Shown here piece by piece: positions 1-8,566 of a stretch of DNA of 41,035 nt (position 1 is its first letter; each line of letters opens with the position of its first letter). Under the pieces are notes generated by a model that saw nothing but the letters and a program-made list of their open reading frames with translations, ran no database searches and was not told the origin of the DNA. Origin of the DNA: Bacillota bacterium (GTDB lineage: Bacteria; Bacillota; Clostridia; Acetivibrionales; DTU013); contig JAEYOM010000072.1 in assembly GCA_023411715.1 (NCBI GenBank), positions 1 through 41,035 on the forward strand, given 5' to 3'. The position numbers were made by a program, and so were the translations under genes.

Positions 1-47
1 TGCCCGTAGAAATCAAGCAGCAGACCGATCGTATATATCTCATCCAT
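1..47 (-). CDS. ylxM: YlxM-type DNA-binding protein, N-terminal codons only (runs off left edge)
   Basis: Only the first ~15 codons are inside the window. From the ATG at 47 they read MDEIYTIGLLLDFYG, which resembles the start of YlxM/p13-like proteins, where a helix containing the D-F-Y-G signature leads into a helix-turn-helix. In Firmicutes ylxM lies between ftsY and ffh and is thought to act with the signal recognition particle system. Its position downstream of smc-ftsY on the same strand supports the call. An in-frame GTG at 80 would add 11 residues. Neither start has a good ribosome binding site, so the start is uncertain. The identification rests on a short peptide plus gene order. 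Confidence 0.5.
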   Translation of the reverse strand, partial: MDEIYTIGLLLDFYG

Positions 48-80
48 AACTTCAGACAACCCTGCTTTCTTTTCAAACAC

Positions 81-108
81 AGGTGTAAAGCAAAATTACT
101 TTACACCT
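81..108. terminator. Perfect 10-bp stem-loop between lhr and ylxM
   Basis: AGGTGTAAAG and CTTTACACCT form a perfect 10-bp stem around an 8-base loop. It lies about 100 bases past the lhr stop and just before the ylxM start. On the plus strand it is followed by a T-rich stretch, but no plus-strand gene ends here. On the minus strand no T-run follows, so it may be a processing or stabilising structure, not a classical terminator. The function is inferred. Confidence 0.45.
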
Positions 109-210
109 TATTTTAATGTAAGCAGGCTAGATTGTCAAGGATTCATATGAAATTTGCCTTGTAGTATCCGAAAAATACTCAGGACAGTCTCAAAAATCAC
201 TCGGATCGCA

Positions 211-3200
211 TCAAATACTCTTCCGCCAGAGTGTGATCCCGCTGTATCCCCTGTCGTATCCGTATTCGAGCAGCTTGTCATATATCGGTGAATCCTCTAT
301 TTTGACAGGTTCGGCTTCATTGCCTTCTTTCCAGTACTCGGTGAAGATATTCTTTTTACCGACCCACAAGCAGCGATTCTGAAAGGAATTGACAAAGCTT
401 GCGGCAGCTTTTTCGGTAACCTCCTGCTGATCGGTCAGCGGTTGGAAAGTGGAGCCGTATTCCCTGACAAGCAGGACGGGTTTGCCGTTTTCGAAAACCA
501 TGGCAGTTCCCTGTTGTTTCGGAAATCTTACGGGTAGAGCCGACGATAACAGATCCCTGTATGGGTTTGCAGGGTCGCAGCTGCAAAGCGTGATATAGCT
601 TTCAGCTTGCTGGGGCTGGTCGAACTGCCTGATCTGTTCCAGGTCATTGTCCCTTGCGAATTGTATTCCTGAGAGCCCTTCGAGATAGAAGCCTCTTTTG
701 ATCCCGCTCGTAAACTCATTATTTTTAAGCCAGTTATACAGCTCAGACCAGCTGTACCTGCTTTTTTCGATACATGCAACTTCTTTAGAAACAAGTCCAT
801 AACGATCGAGAAGACTCTTGATATATCCGGGCTTACCGGCACCATCAGTATCTGCTGCAGACATCGATATCCTATACCACCTTCCCATATTGGGATAAGT
901 GTTATATTTCGTCCATGGGGAATTCTTACGCTCGTTGTCGGCATAATACCGGATGACGGAGAATGAATCATTTGAAATAACTCCGCACCATACCAACCTC
1001 TCCATTTTGGCCAGAAGATCGGCAGGCGCTATCGCAAGCTGCTTCGAGATATCCTTCAGGAAACATGCTCCCCGTTCATCTAACAGTTTAAGCAGCATCT
1101 CCTCATATTCATCCAGAGTGAATTCGAGCCGTGGCAGACCGGAAGGAATAAAATCGTCGGTAGTTAATGGGCCAGGTCCGAAAGACCCAGAAGACCCAAA
1201 AGACCCAAAAGACCCAGAAGGCCCAAAAGACCCAAAAGATGCGATTTCAGCCGATGCTTCGGAGGCTGTTTTGACGGATACTTCAGCAGGAACTACTGCG
1301 GCTGTTTTGGACGCTGATCTGGCGGATATTTCAGCAAGAGCCACATAAGCTGATCTAGCCGATAATTCAGCAAATTTTCCATCGGTTGTTCCGCCGGATA
1401 CTGAATAAGACCCTCCGTTGGATTCTCCATAGCCCGAGGCATCTTCTCTGTTTATCACAAAAGCGGTTTCCCTGGTATTGCCGTTAGTCCTGCAGATCCA
1501 TTGCACAGTTCCTGTAGAGCAGAGATAGTCGAGCATCTTGGGCTCATACTTTGCAATCCTCGTTGGAAATATGAAATCCTCCCACCAGGATACCGGGAAA
1601 AATCGCCCCTGCAGAAGCTTTATAACCTCGAAAAGCTTGTCTTCGGCAGGCAGTACGCTATCATTCAGTAAATGCCTGCTGAAATAGTATTGGCAGTAAA
1701 CTTCGGTCGGTTTGGGCTTCATATCGCTTCGAGCCATCTGTATGGTCTTCTTCTTGATCCTCTCATATACCTTTCGATGGCAGTATATGCTCTCTTCCGG
1801 TGTTTCCATCTGCTTCAGCAAAAGTATTTCGCCGGTAGCGCATAATGCTTTCAGAGCTGTACTTACGATTTCTTTCTTCATCGAATAGCTCACTGACAGA
1901 TCATTAATCGTAAAGACGCCGCAGTAGAGAACATGCCTTCGCATGAGCCTGATCGCAGCTTCATCGACCTTTGGCGCAAGCTCGAAAATGTAGCTGCTCA
2001 GAAGTTCGACAGCCGGAATTTCGGTCTCGTTGCCGGGCAGTCCGCACCTGATCGTGGACTTCATAAGATCACGGCCGGAGGTAACGCAATACAGAGGGTA
2101 ATCCTCTGCGGCGATCCAATAGAGCTTCGCACGATCATCCGTACTATCTTCTGAGCTCTCGCCCGTACTATCCTCCGCACGATCATCCATGCTATCTTCT
2201 GAGCTGTCGTCCGCACTATCCTCCGAACTATCCCCCGTACTATCGTCCATATAGAACCTTATTACTCTTCTTTGTTCCTCCAGTTGCTGCAAATAGGCTG
2301 CAACAGTGTCGTAATCCGCCTCTTTGAATTGTCTGGAGCCGTATGGTTCGGCTTTGATTTCTCCGAAGGAATATATGAAATAATAAAGATCATCGGCATT
2401 TGAGAGCTTTCTGCTGAATTTATAATTGATGAGTTCATTTTCAATGGCTTTTATCGCGCGCGGATCGAGCAGCTCATATTCTCCGTTCACACCTGCCGCA
2501 AGCCTTATGAAATCCCGGTCGTTGACAAGCAGCTGGTTCCTGCGCTCAGCAACAGGCAGATCATAGGCATACTGGTATATCTGCCAGAAGTTGAATATCA
2601 GTTCGGCTGAGAAAGGAGAAGGTTTTTCGGTATATACGTCAATTACCTTAACAATCCCGAGACTGATCTTTTCCGCGAGATCACAAAGACTCCTGATGTC
2701 AAAAATATCATTGACACATTCACGGTAAGTCTCAACGACCGCGGGATGATCGGGCTCCTTCAGTACGGCTTCGGCAGTCTCGGCACATCTCAGGCGCTGT
2801 ATCCACAAGGGAGTCCTTTTACCGAAGCCCTGCATATCGACAAGAAGGGAGCGCGTCAGATTGTAGCGCAGATTAATATTGAACAGGGGGGCATCCGGGA
2901 GCAGTTCCAGAACTTCGTTCTCGAGCTCTTCGCGGTCGATCAGCGAAAACAGGTTTGACAGCTTTCCCGTATAACCGAATATGTGAAGCAGTATGCCGTC
3001 GTTGTTATATACATACTCCATCCTGCAGTTCAATAGTTTAGTCAGTTTTGAATGCAGCAGGACGGCAAGAGGAGCATGTATCCTTCCGCCGAAGGGCGAA
3101 TGGATCACTATTCGCCTGTCGCCGGTCTCGTCGCTGAAGTGTTCGCACACTATTCGTCCCGCGCCCGGGAGCAACCTCGTATCTTCGAGCTGGTCGGCCA

Positions 3201-5199
3201 GGTAGTTTCTGAGGTTATCGGCCGCGGTCCTGTCAAGGCCGCATTCACCGGCCATAAAATCATAGAAGCTCTCAGAGTTATATTTGCTCTCAAGCTGCTT
3301 AAGAAACTCACTGCGCTTTTTCCCTGTTTCATAGGTCCTCAGTATCTGGTCGCCCATCCAGAATGGGATCTTGGCGCCCGAAGCGTTGGACGGGCTGACT
3401 ATGACACGATCCTTTTCGATCTTCTCGAGCCGCCACACCGAACTGCCAAGATAAAACCTGTCTCCGAGCCTGCTTTCGAATACAAACTCCTCCTGTAATT
3501 CTCCTACCTTTACACCCGTGTCCTTTAAATAGACGGTGTAATTGCCCTTGTTTGGTATCGTACCGCCGCTCATCAGGCACATTCTTCTGCCGAGAGGAGT
3601 GCTTCTGACCGTTCTTTCGCCTTTATCGTAAATGATCCTCGGCTTCTTTGAACCCGGATCATCTGCCGGAGACGGATCCGAAAGCATCAGCAGCACGTCC
3701 TCGAATTGTTTCCAGGGAAGCTCCCTGTACGGGTATGAACTTTTTACGATACTGTATATGACCTCCGCTTTTTGTTCGCCTTCACAGGCGATCGAGGTTA
3801 TCTGCTGGGCCAGGATATCAAGGCAGTTCTGCGGTACATGGATGTTCTCAATCTCATAATTTTTAGCCTGGTATGACACAAATGCCGAATCGAGCAGATC
3901 GCTCCTGGTCTTCGGAATGATCACACCCTTGCTGACTGCGTCGAGTCTGTGACCTGAACGCCCGATCCTCTGCAAGACCTGTGATACTGAAACCGGCGAG
4001 CTTACCTGAACCACAAGGTCGATGGAGCCGATGTCTATACCCAGTTCAAGAGAGGATGTAGCGACGAGGCAGGTAAGTTCGCCGTCCTTCAGCTGGCGCT
4101 CAAGCTCCTGCCGGACTTCTTTCGATATGCTTCCGTGGTGCGTTTTGACGAACGGCTCACCGTTCAGCATATTAAGACCTGCAGCCACCATTTCGGCAAC
4201 CCTTCTGTTGTTGACAAATATCAACGTGGATCTGTGGGCGCGAACCAACGCCAGCAATTCGCCATAAATCGCGGGCCAGACAGTATTGCCGGGAAGGACT
4301 TTGAGATCCTTGACCGGCAGGCTTACTTTCAGATCAAAGGACCTTTTTTTATCACAGTTGATAATGGTAATGTCTCTGGGCAGAACGGTATATGCGGAAT
4401 CGATAGTACCGGCAGTTCCAGATTTTTCTTGCAAATCATGTGTAACATGTACGTTATTACCTGCCAGAAATCTTGCAGCTTCCTCAAGCGGATTTATTGT
4501 TGCCGTAAGACCGATGCGTTTCAGCGGCTTTCCCGCTGTCTGCTCAAGCCTCTCGAGAGTAACAGCCAGATGGACGCCCCTTTTGTTGGCGCAGATAGAA
4601 TGTATCTCGTCTACTATAAGATATTCAACAGTGGTGAATAATTTCCGGTAGGTTTCCGATGTGAGCATTATGTAGAGGGACTCAGGCGTTGTTATGAGTA
4701 TGTCGGGCGGGTATTTGGCCATTCTGGTCCTGTCCTTTTGGGGGGTATCGCCTGTCCTTATGGCTGTCTCCACATCAGGCAGCTCAAGCCCCTCGGCTGC
4801 GGCTTTTTTCCTGATGCCGTCTATAGGTAATTCAAGGTTTCGGTATATATCATTGTTCAGAGCTTTCAAGGGAGATATGTAAACTATTTTAATCCCCGTA
4901 TTCCTGCTGCCTGGCTTTTTAGTCGAATATATCCAATCCAGGCATTTCAAAAACGCCGCGAACGTCTTGCCTGAGCCCGTCGGAGCGCATATCAGCACGT
5001 TTCTGTCCGACGCAATCTCAGGCCAACCCTTGTGCTGAGGTTCGCTGGGCTCCCCTATGTTTTCCCTGAACCAATCCCTAATGACCGGACTGAAGCTCCC
5101 TAACGCATCCGTTTCTTTACCTGTGAAAACTGATGTATTTTTTGAATTGGCCGGATTTATCGAATTTGTTGATTTTGCAGAATCTATTGTAACTTTCAT
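211..5199 (-). CDS. lhr: Lhr-type ATP-dependent DNA helicase with long C-terminal extension
   Basis: This is a 1662-residue superfamily 2 helicase of the Lhr (large helicase-related) group, DNA-stimulated ATPases linked to DNA repair. Visible motifs are Walker A APTGSGKT (residues 72-79), motif II DEIH (197-200), motif III GLTATI, the Lhr-typical HHGSISKE segment, and the motif V/VI region ending QRIGRSGHR. The winged-helix/beta-barrel Lhr core follows, then a long C-terminal region. The ATG at 5199 has a GAGGG ribosome binding site. Length is close to the ~1500-residue full-length Lhr proteins, but the C-terminal half carries low-complexity tracts: an acidic Asp/Ser repeat (985-1024), an Ala/Ser-rich imperfect repeat (about 1265-1320) and a Ser-Phe-Gly repeat (1321-1341). 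Function from family knowledge; the tracts are directly visible. Confidence 0.93.
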   Translation of the reverse strand: MKVTIDSAKSTNSINPANSKNTSVFTGKETDALGSFSPVIRDWFRENIGEPSEPQHKGWPEIASDRNVLICAPTGSGKTFAAFLKCLDWIYSTKKPGSRNTGIKIVYISPLKALNNDIYRNLELPIDGIRKKAAAEGLELPDVETAIRTGDTPQKDRTRMAKYPPDILITTPESLYIMLTSETYRKLFTTVEYLIVDEIHSICANKRGVHLAVTLERLEQTAGKPLKRIGLTATINPLEEAARFLAGNNVHVTHDLQEKSGTAGTIDSAYTVLPRDITIINCDKKRSFDLKVSLPVKDLKVLPGNTVWPAIYGELLALVRAHRSTLIFVNNRRVAEMVAAGLNMLNGEPFVKTHHGSISKEVRQELERQLKDGELTCLVATSSLELGIDIGSIDLVVQVSSPVSVSQVLQRIGRSGHRLDAVSKGVIIPKTRSDLLDSAFVSYQAKNYEIENIHVPQNCLDILAQQITSIACEGEQKAEVIYSIVKSSYPYRELPWKQFEDVLLMLSDPSPADDPGSKKPRIIYDKGERTVRSTPLGRRMCLMSGGTIPNKGNYTVYLKDTGVKVGELQEEFVFESRLGDRFYLGSSVWRLEKIEKDRVIVSPSNASGAKIPFWMGDQILRTYETGKKRSEFLKQLESKYNSESFYDFMAGECGLDRTAADNLRNYLADQLEDTRLLPGAGRIVCEHFSDETGDRRIVIHSPFGGRIHAPLAVLLHSKLTKLLNCRMEYVYNNDGILLHIFGYTGKLSNLFSLIDREELENEVLELLPDAPLFNINLRYNLTRSLLVDMQGFGKRTPLWIQRLRCAETAEAVLKEPDHPAVVETYRECVNDIFDIRSLCDLAEKISLGIVKVIDVYTEKPSPFSAELIFNFWQIYQYAYDLPVAERRNQLLVNDRDFIRLAAGVNGEYELLDPRAIKAIENELINYKFSRKLSNADDLYYFIYSFGEIKAEPYGSRQFKEADYDTVAAYLQQLEEQRRVIRFYMDDSTGDSSEDSADDSSEDSMDDRAEDSTGESSEDSTDDRAKLYWIAAEDYPLYCVTSGRDLMKSTIRCGLPGNETEIPAVELLSSYIFELAPKVDEAAIRLMRRHVLYCGVFTINDLSVSYSMKKEIVSTALKALCATGEILLLKQMETPEESIYCHRKVYERIKKKTIQMARSDMKPKPTEVYCQYYFSRHLLNDSVLPAEDKLFEVIKLLQGRFFPVSWWEDFIFPTRIAKYEPKMLDYLCSTGTVQWICRTNGNTRETAFVINREDASGYGESNGGSYSVSGGTTDGKFAELSARSAYVALAEISARSASKTAAVVPAEVSVKTASEASAEIASFGSFGPSGSFGSFGSSGSFGPGPLTTDDFIPSGLPRLEFTLDEYEEMLLKLLDERGACFLKDISKQLAIAPADLLAKMERLVWCGVISNDSFSVIRYYADNERKNSPWTKYNTYPNMGRWYRISMSAADTDGAGKPGYIKSLLDRYGLVSKEVACIEKSRYSWSELYNWLKNNEFTSGIKRGFYLEGLSGIQFARDNDLEQIRQFDQPQQAESYITLCSCDPANPYRDLLSSALPVRFPKQQGTAMVFENGKPVLLVREYGSTFQPLTDQQEVTEKAAASFVNSFQNRCLWVGKKNIFTEYWKEGNEAEPVKIEDSPIYDKLLEYGYDRGYSGITLWRKSI
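1177..1239 (-). repeat. Coding 9-bp tandem repeat (Ser-Phe-Gly units) in lhr
   Basis: Seven consecutive 9-base units of the form TCTTTTGGG with point variants encode SFG-SFG-PSG-SFG-SFG-SSG-SFG. The length is an exact multiple of three, so gain or loss of a unit keeps the frame. This makes it a potential slippage minisatellite within a flexible linker of the helicase. Confidence 0.85.
2128..2247 (-). repeat. Coding acidic Asp/Ser/Glu repeat in lhr
   Basis: Forty codons encode variants of D-D-S-T/S-x-D-S-S-E-D-S/R-A. At the DNA level ACTATCCTCC- and GATCATCC-like blocks recur in units of 12-15 bases. The tract separates the Lhr core from the C-terminal region and should be a disordered acidic linker. 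Confidence 0.8.
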
Positions 5200-5264
5200 C
5201 GCAATCCCTCACGCCAAACCTATTTAATCGTATTAATATGATTTTATTTATATATTCATATTTT

Positions 5265-5461
5265 TTGTACCGACTGGTTTATGTGGAGAACATTATGCTC
5301 AGAGACTTAGAGCATGTCAATTCGAACATATATAAAGCAAAATCACGTCCTGTCCGAGCGACCAGGCCCTCAGGCGAGGCACGTTTGATTTTGCAAAAAA
5401 GGTTCGAATTTACATGCTCTTTGGAACGAAGTATAGTTCTCTAATAAACCAGTCGGTACAA
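5265..5461. mobile_element. Palindromic MITE-like element 1 (197 bp, 18-bp terminal inverted repeats)
   Basis: TTGTACCGACTGGTTTAT at 5265-5282 is matched by its exact reverse complement at 5444-5461. Inside are further nested arms: 5311-5327 pairs with 5402-5418 (16 of 17 bases), and GCAAAATCA at 5337-5345 pairs with 5386-5394. The centre holds small G+C-rich hairpins. The whole unit could fold into one long hairpin, as palindromic MITEs do. There is no transposase gene and no clear target duplication. It sits about 65 bases upstream of the lhr start codon, so it may affect lhr transcription. A structured RNA is the alternative. Confidence 0.65.
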
Positions 5462-5524
5462 CGGGTATTATTATTCAATAACTATCATATCAAACATGTG
5501 TTCGCTTGTAAAGAATTGCCTTTA

Positions 5525-5684
5525 TATTGCTCCCACTATTATATCTTGAATCAGATTGGTGAGGACATTTGTCGCCACGCAAGGAAAAAAGCACAGGAAT
5601 ACTCGTGTATTCCGAGCATTTTTGACACAGTGTGGCGGCAAATAGACCACCAAGATAGTGCAAGATCTATTCGTGGGAGCAATA
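5525..5684. mobile_element. Palindromic MITE-like element 2 (160 bp), unrelated to element 1
   Basis: TATTGCTCCCAC at 5525-5536 is the exact reverse complement of 5673-5684. Nested arms follow: ATTTGTCGCCAC near 5567 pairs with GTGGCGGCAAAT near 5632 (11 of 12), and the centre carries GGAATAC/GTATTCC. The element ends two bases from the UPF0182 stop codon, so on the minus strand it would form the 3' end of that transcript and could act as terminator or stabiliser. The outermost TA bases fit a TA target site but are part of the palindrome, so a duplication cannot be proven. Confidence 0.6.
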
Positions 5685-5685
5685 C

Positions 5686-8448
5686 TTATCTCAACGAGTC
5701 TATAAGCTTGCCGAGTTCATCCACCTGCTGCTTTAGCTCGTCATATTTATCGATTATATCGTTAACCTTCTGCTGCTCGACGCCCGGAACCGCATTCTGT
5801 CCGGGAGCCGTCGGCGTTATTGCGCCCGGTGTGCTGTTTGAGCCCGGATTGTTGCTCGTATCCTTGTTTGAACCGTCCTGAGCCGTCTGCCCGGCAGGCG
5901 CCTTCGGAAGCTGGGTTGAGAAAAGGTCGGCAAGTGCTATATCGAGATTGGCGCCAACGCCATACATGAACTCATCCCCACTCTGGTAACCGACCACGAT
6001 CTCCTTTACCTCAGGAGAAGCCGAGGTATTGTTCGCTCTCAAATAGATAGGTTCAACATACAGTACGCTGTTTTCTATGGGTATGACGAGCAGATTGCCC
6101 TTGTAGACTTCCGAACCGCTCTGCCCCCACAAGGTCATGTCCTCGGATATTTTATCGATCTGGTTGATCTTCACTTCGACCTGGAATGGTCCAAAGATAT
6201 TCGTGCTCTTCGGGAAATTGTAAAGGATCATCTGCCCGTATTGATCGCCCGTATTGCGCACGGCCAGCCATGAAACCATGTTGTTCTTTTTTTCACCATA
6301 GGGCGTGAAAGGCCTCATCAGTATCAGCTCGGCCTTGTTTGAAGTATTTCCCGGAAGATTTATCATATTGTAAAAAGGTTCGATTTCCTGCGTCTCAGTC
6401 GAGTTGTCGGAGGCAGTACGTTTTGCAACGTCCCAGAGATCCTGCTGCGAGAAAAAATCATCGGCCCTGTCCGGCAATATATGATATCTCTTCAACATCT
6501 CTGTTTGCAGGTTAAAGAGCATTTCCGGATATCTGGCATGAGCCATCAGCTCTGCCGGCATCGGCGAATCGGAAAAAGCCTCTGGATAGATCTTTTTCAG
6601 CGTCTTTATTATAGGGTCTGTATCGTCTATGATATAGCATTCAACTTTGCCGTCATAGGCGTCGATGACGATCTTTGCGGAATTCCGTATATAGTTGATA
6701 TTGTTGAAATACTGGGCATTTGGGAACCTGTCGCTCGTGGTATATGCATCTATTATCCACTTCAGTTTCCCATCTGAAGTCGGAAGGATATAAGGATCGC
6801 TGTCGATCGTCAGAAACGGAAGCGCCATCCTTGCCCTATCGATAATACTGCGGTTCAGCAGCAGTTTTGCATCGTTGGAATAGCCTGAAATCAGCAGCTG
6901 AAAATCGCCATACTTTAATGAGAAAAGAAGCTTATTCAAAAGACCCAGCCGAACGCCGCTCTGGCCTTCATATCTCGTAGTTTTGCTGCCGTCATAAGTA
7001 ATTTCATCCATGTCTTTTGCCTGGACTATGACGTGGTCCTGTGTCAGCTCGCCGTAGTAGATCTCAGGCCTTACTTTCTGCAGTACCGGATCAGGTGATT
7101 TATTGTCAAGGTCGCTCAATATGAAATCGACCTGGCCTTTTGGCGTTATCTTGTTTATAGGATTCATTACGATTCCGTATCCGTGGGTATATCGGTAAAG
7201 TGTATTGATATACGAAGAATTCGGCAGATTTCTCTTGTCGATTTCTCGTGCAGTAATAAATACAGGTGTCTCCTGTCCATTGACGGTATAATTTATGATA
7301 TCGCCGCCGTTGAAGGCGTAAAAAGCCGTGTTGCTCTGCAGCTGCATGTCGCTCTGCAACGTAGAATTGATATCGACTATCCGGATATTCCTCATCGTAT
7401 CTGTATTTCTGGCCACCAGTTCGGGAGTAAGCTGCTGCATCTCGGGGAAATTATAGGTCTGGATCTTATCGAGGCCATAAGCTTTACGGGTCTCCGATAT
7501 ATTGGCAGAAAGGTAAGACTTCTCATATTGCAGTACGTTCGGCTGGACGAAAAACGATTGTGTTATAGTTGCAATTATAGCTACTATAAGCCACACCGCC
7601 GGGAATAAGGCAAATGATATTACCGCTCTTTTGATTTTCCCCCTCTTCAGGAAAAACAGCGCTGCGATCACCGCGGCGAGCACCAGAAAAGGAGCGGCGG
7701 TATAATATTTCATCCATATATTGGCGCTAACATAGCTGGCTCCGGTATAATCCACAACTTTTCCATAAAGTATGTCCTGTTTGGTCAGACCGTACGAAGC
7801 TGCCTTGACAACGAAGAACAGAGCTATGTTTACAAGGTTATGATTCAGTATGTTTTTATCCTTGAGACTGCTGAAATCGGGATTTCCGTTGTCATTTGCC
7901 ATTAGCAGTATCAGATAGAATACGACCGTATAAATGATCAGGAAGAGGGCCAATGAGGATGCGAAACCGTACAGCGCCGAATATAAAGGTCTTTCAAAAA
8001 TATAGTAGCCTACATCCTTGGAAAACACCGGGTCCGCTATATTGAAAGACGTAGGATTCAAAAAATAAAGAATCTTCTGGTATACCGCCTCTTTAAAGAA
8101 ATTGGCTCCTATCAGCGCAGTAATGGCTGCAATGATAAAGTTGGGTATCTTTCGCTCAGGCAGCTCCATTTTTTTGTAATATTTATTGATGTTCCTGCGG
8201 ATGAATACATTTGTGACAGCTATTACGGCAAATATTATCACGAATCCGGCAAGGAATGAAAGAGCCTTGACTGCAAGATTCGTAAGGTATACTCCCGAAA
8301 AACCGCCGATCTCATCCATTTGCATTATGTTCAGATAAATGCCTGCGGATATGATCACTGCCGCTACTAAGATAACGATCAGGATCAGTGGCGCTACCCA
8401 TCTTTTCACTTTCTTTTTACTTTTTTCCTGATAATAATCATATACCAT
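5686..8448 (-). CDS. UPF0182 family integral membrane protein
   Basis: This is a 920-residue protein of the widespread UPF0182 (COG1615) family of unknown function. The first ~330 residues hold about seven hydrophobic membrane segments separated by basic loops. A long, presumably extracytoplasmic domain follows, and the C-terminal ~80 residues are rich in Pro/Gly/Gln/Asn with a final charged helix, as is usual here. I prefer the ATG at 8448 because GAGGTG stands six bases upstream. An in-frame GTG at 8457 lies inside that ribosome binding site and is less likely. It follows ftsY by ~120 bases containing a hairpin, so it may be transcribed separately or by read-through. No enzymatic motif is evident. 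Confidence 0.9.
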   Translation of the reverse strand: MVYDYYQEKSKKKVKRWVAPLILIVILVAAVIISAGIYLNIMQMDEIGGFSGVYLTNLAVKALSFLAGFVIIFAVIAVTNVFIRRNINKYYKKMELPERKIPNFIIAAITALIGANFFKEAVYQKILYFLNPTSFNIADPVFSKDVGYYIFERPLYSALYGFASSLALFLIIYTVVFYLILLMANDNGNPDFSSLKDKNILNHNLVNIALFFVVKAASYGLTKQDILYGKVVDYTGASYVSANIWMKYYTAAPFLVLAAVIAALFFLKRGKIKRAVISFALFPAVWLIVAIIATITQSFFVQPNVLQYEKSYLSANISETRKAYGLDKIQTYNFPEMQQLTPELVARNTDTMRNIRIVDINSTLQSDMQLQSNTAFYAFNGGDIINYTVNGQETPVFITAREIDKRNLPNSSYINTLYRYTHGYGIVMNPINKITPKGQVDFILSDLDNKSPDPVLQKVRPEIYYGELTQDHVIVQAKDMDEITYDGSKTTRYEGQSGVRLGLLNKLLFSLKYGDFQLLISGYSNDAKLLLNRSIIDRARMALPFLTIDSDPYILPTSDGKLKWIIDAYTTSDRFPNAQYFNNINYIRNSAKIVIDAYDGKVECYIIDDTDPIIKTLKKIYPEAFSDSPMPAELMAHARYPEMLFNLQTEMLKRYHILPDRADDFFSQQDLWDVAKRTASDNSTETQEIEPFYNMINLPGNTSNKAELILMRPFTPYGEKKNNMVSWLAVRNTGDQYGQMILYNFPKSTNIFGPFQVEVKINQIDKISEDMTLWGQSGSEVYKGNLLVIPIENSVLYVEPIYLRANNTSASPEVKEIVVGYQSGDEFMYGVGANLDIALADLFSTQLPKAPAGQTAQDGSNKDTSNNPGSNSTPGAITPTAPGQNAVPGVEQQKVNDIIDKYDELKQQVDELGKLIDSLR

Positions 8449-8503
8449 TAATTTCACCTCTTATTCGACTATACTGCAAACGTTTTTGCCTTTATATTAA
8501 TTA

Positions 8504-8533
8504 ATGGGACACAATTAATTCCCCGTGCCCCAT
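8504..8533 (-). terminator. Stem-loop after ftsY
   Basis: On the minus strand ATGGGGCAC pairs with GTGTCCCAT (nine pairs including one G-U) about 35 bases after the ftsY stop. Only an AT-rich stretch follows, with no strong T-run, so termination may be partial. Confidence 0.5.
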
Positions 8534-8566
8534 TTTACCCGCCGCAATTAAAATAAGTCTGAAACT

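Noticed and set aside
953..1348. Plus-strand ORF with Lys-Asp-Pro repeats
   Set aside because: It is the antisense reading of the 9-bp Ser-Phe-Gly repeat in lhr, not a separate repeat protein.
1177..2247. CRISPR array
   Set aside because: The tandem units are 9-15 bases, contiguous and in frame within lhr. There are no unique spacers of constant length and no cas genes.
5265..5461. Integron attC site
   Set aside because: The palindrome is too long, has no flanking cassette or integrase, and is perfect at its ends, unlike attC R boxes.
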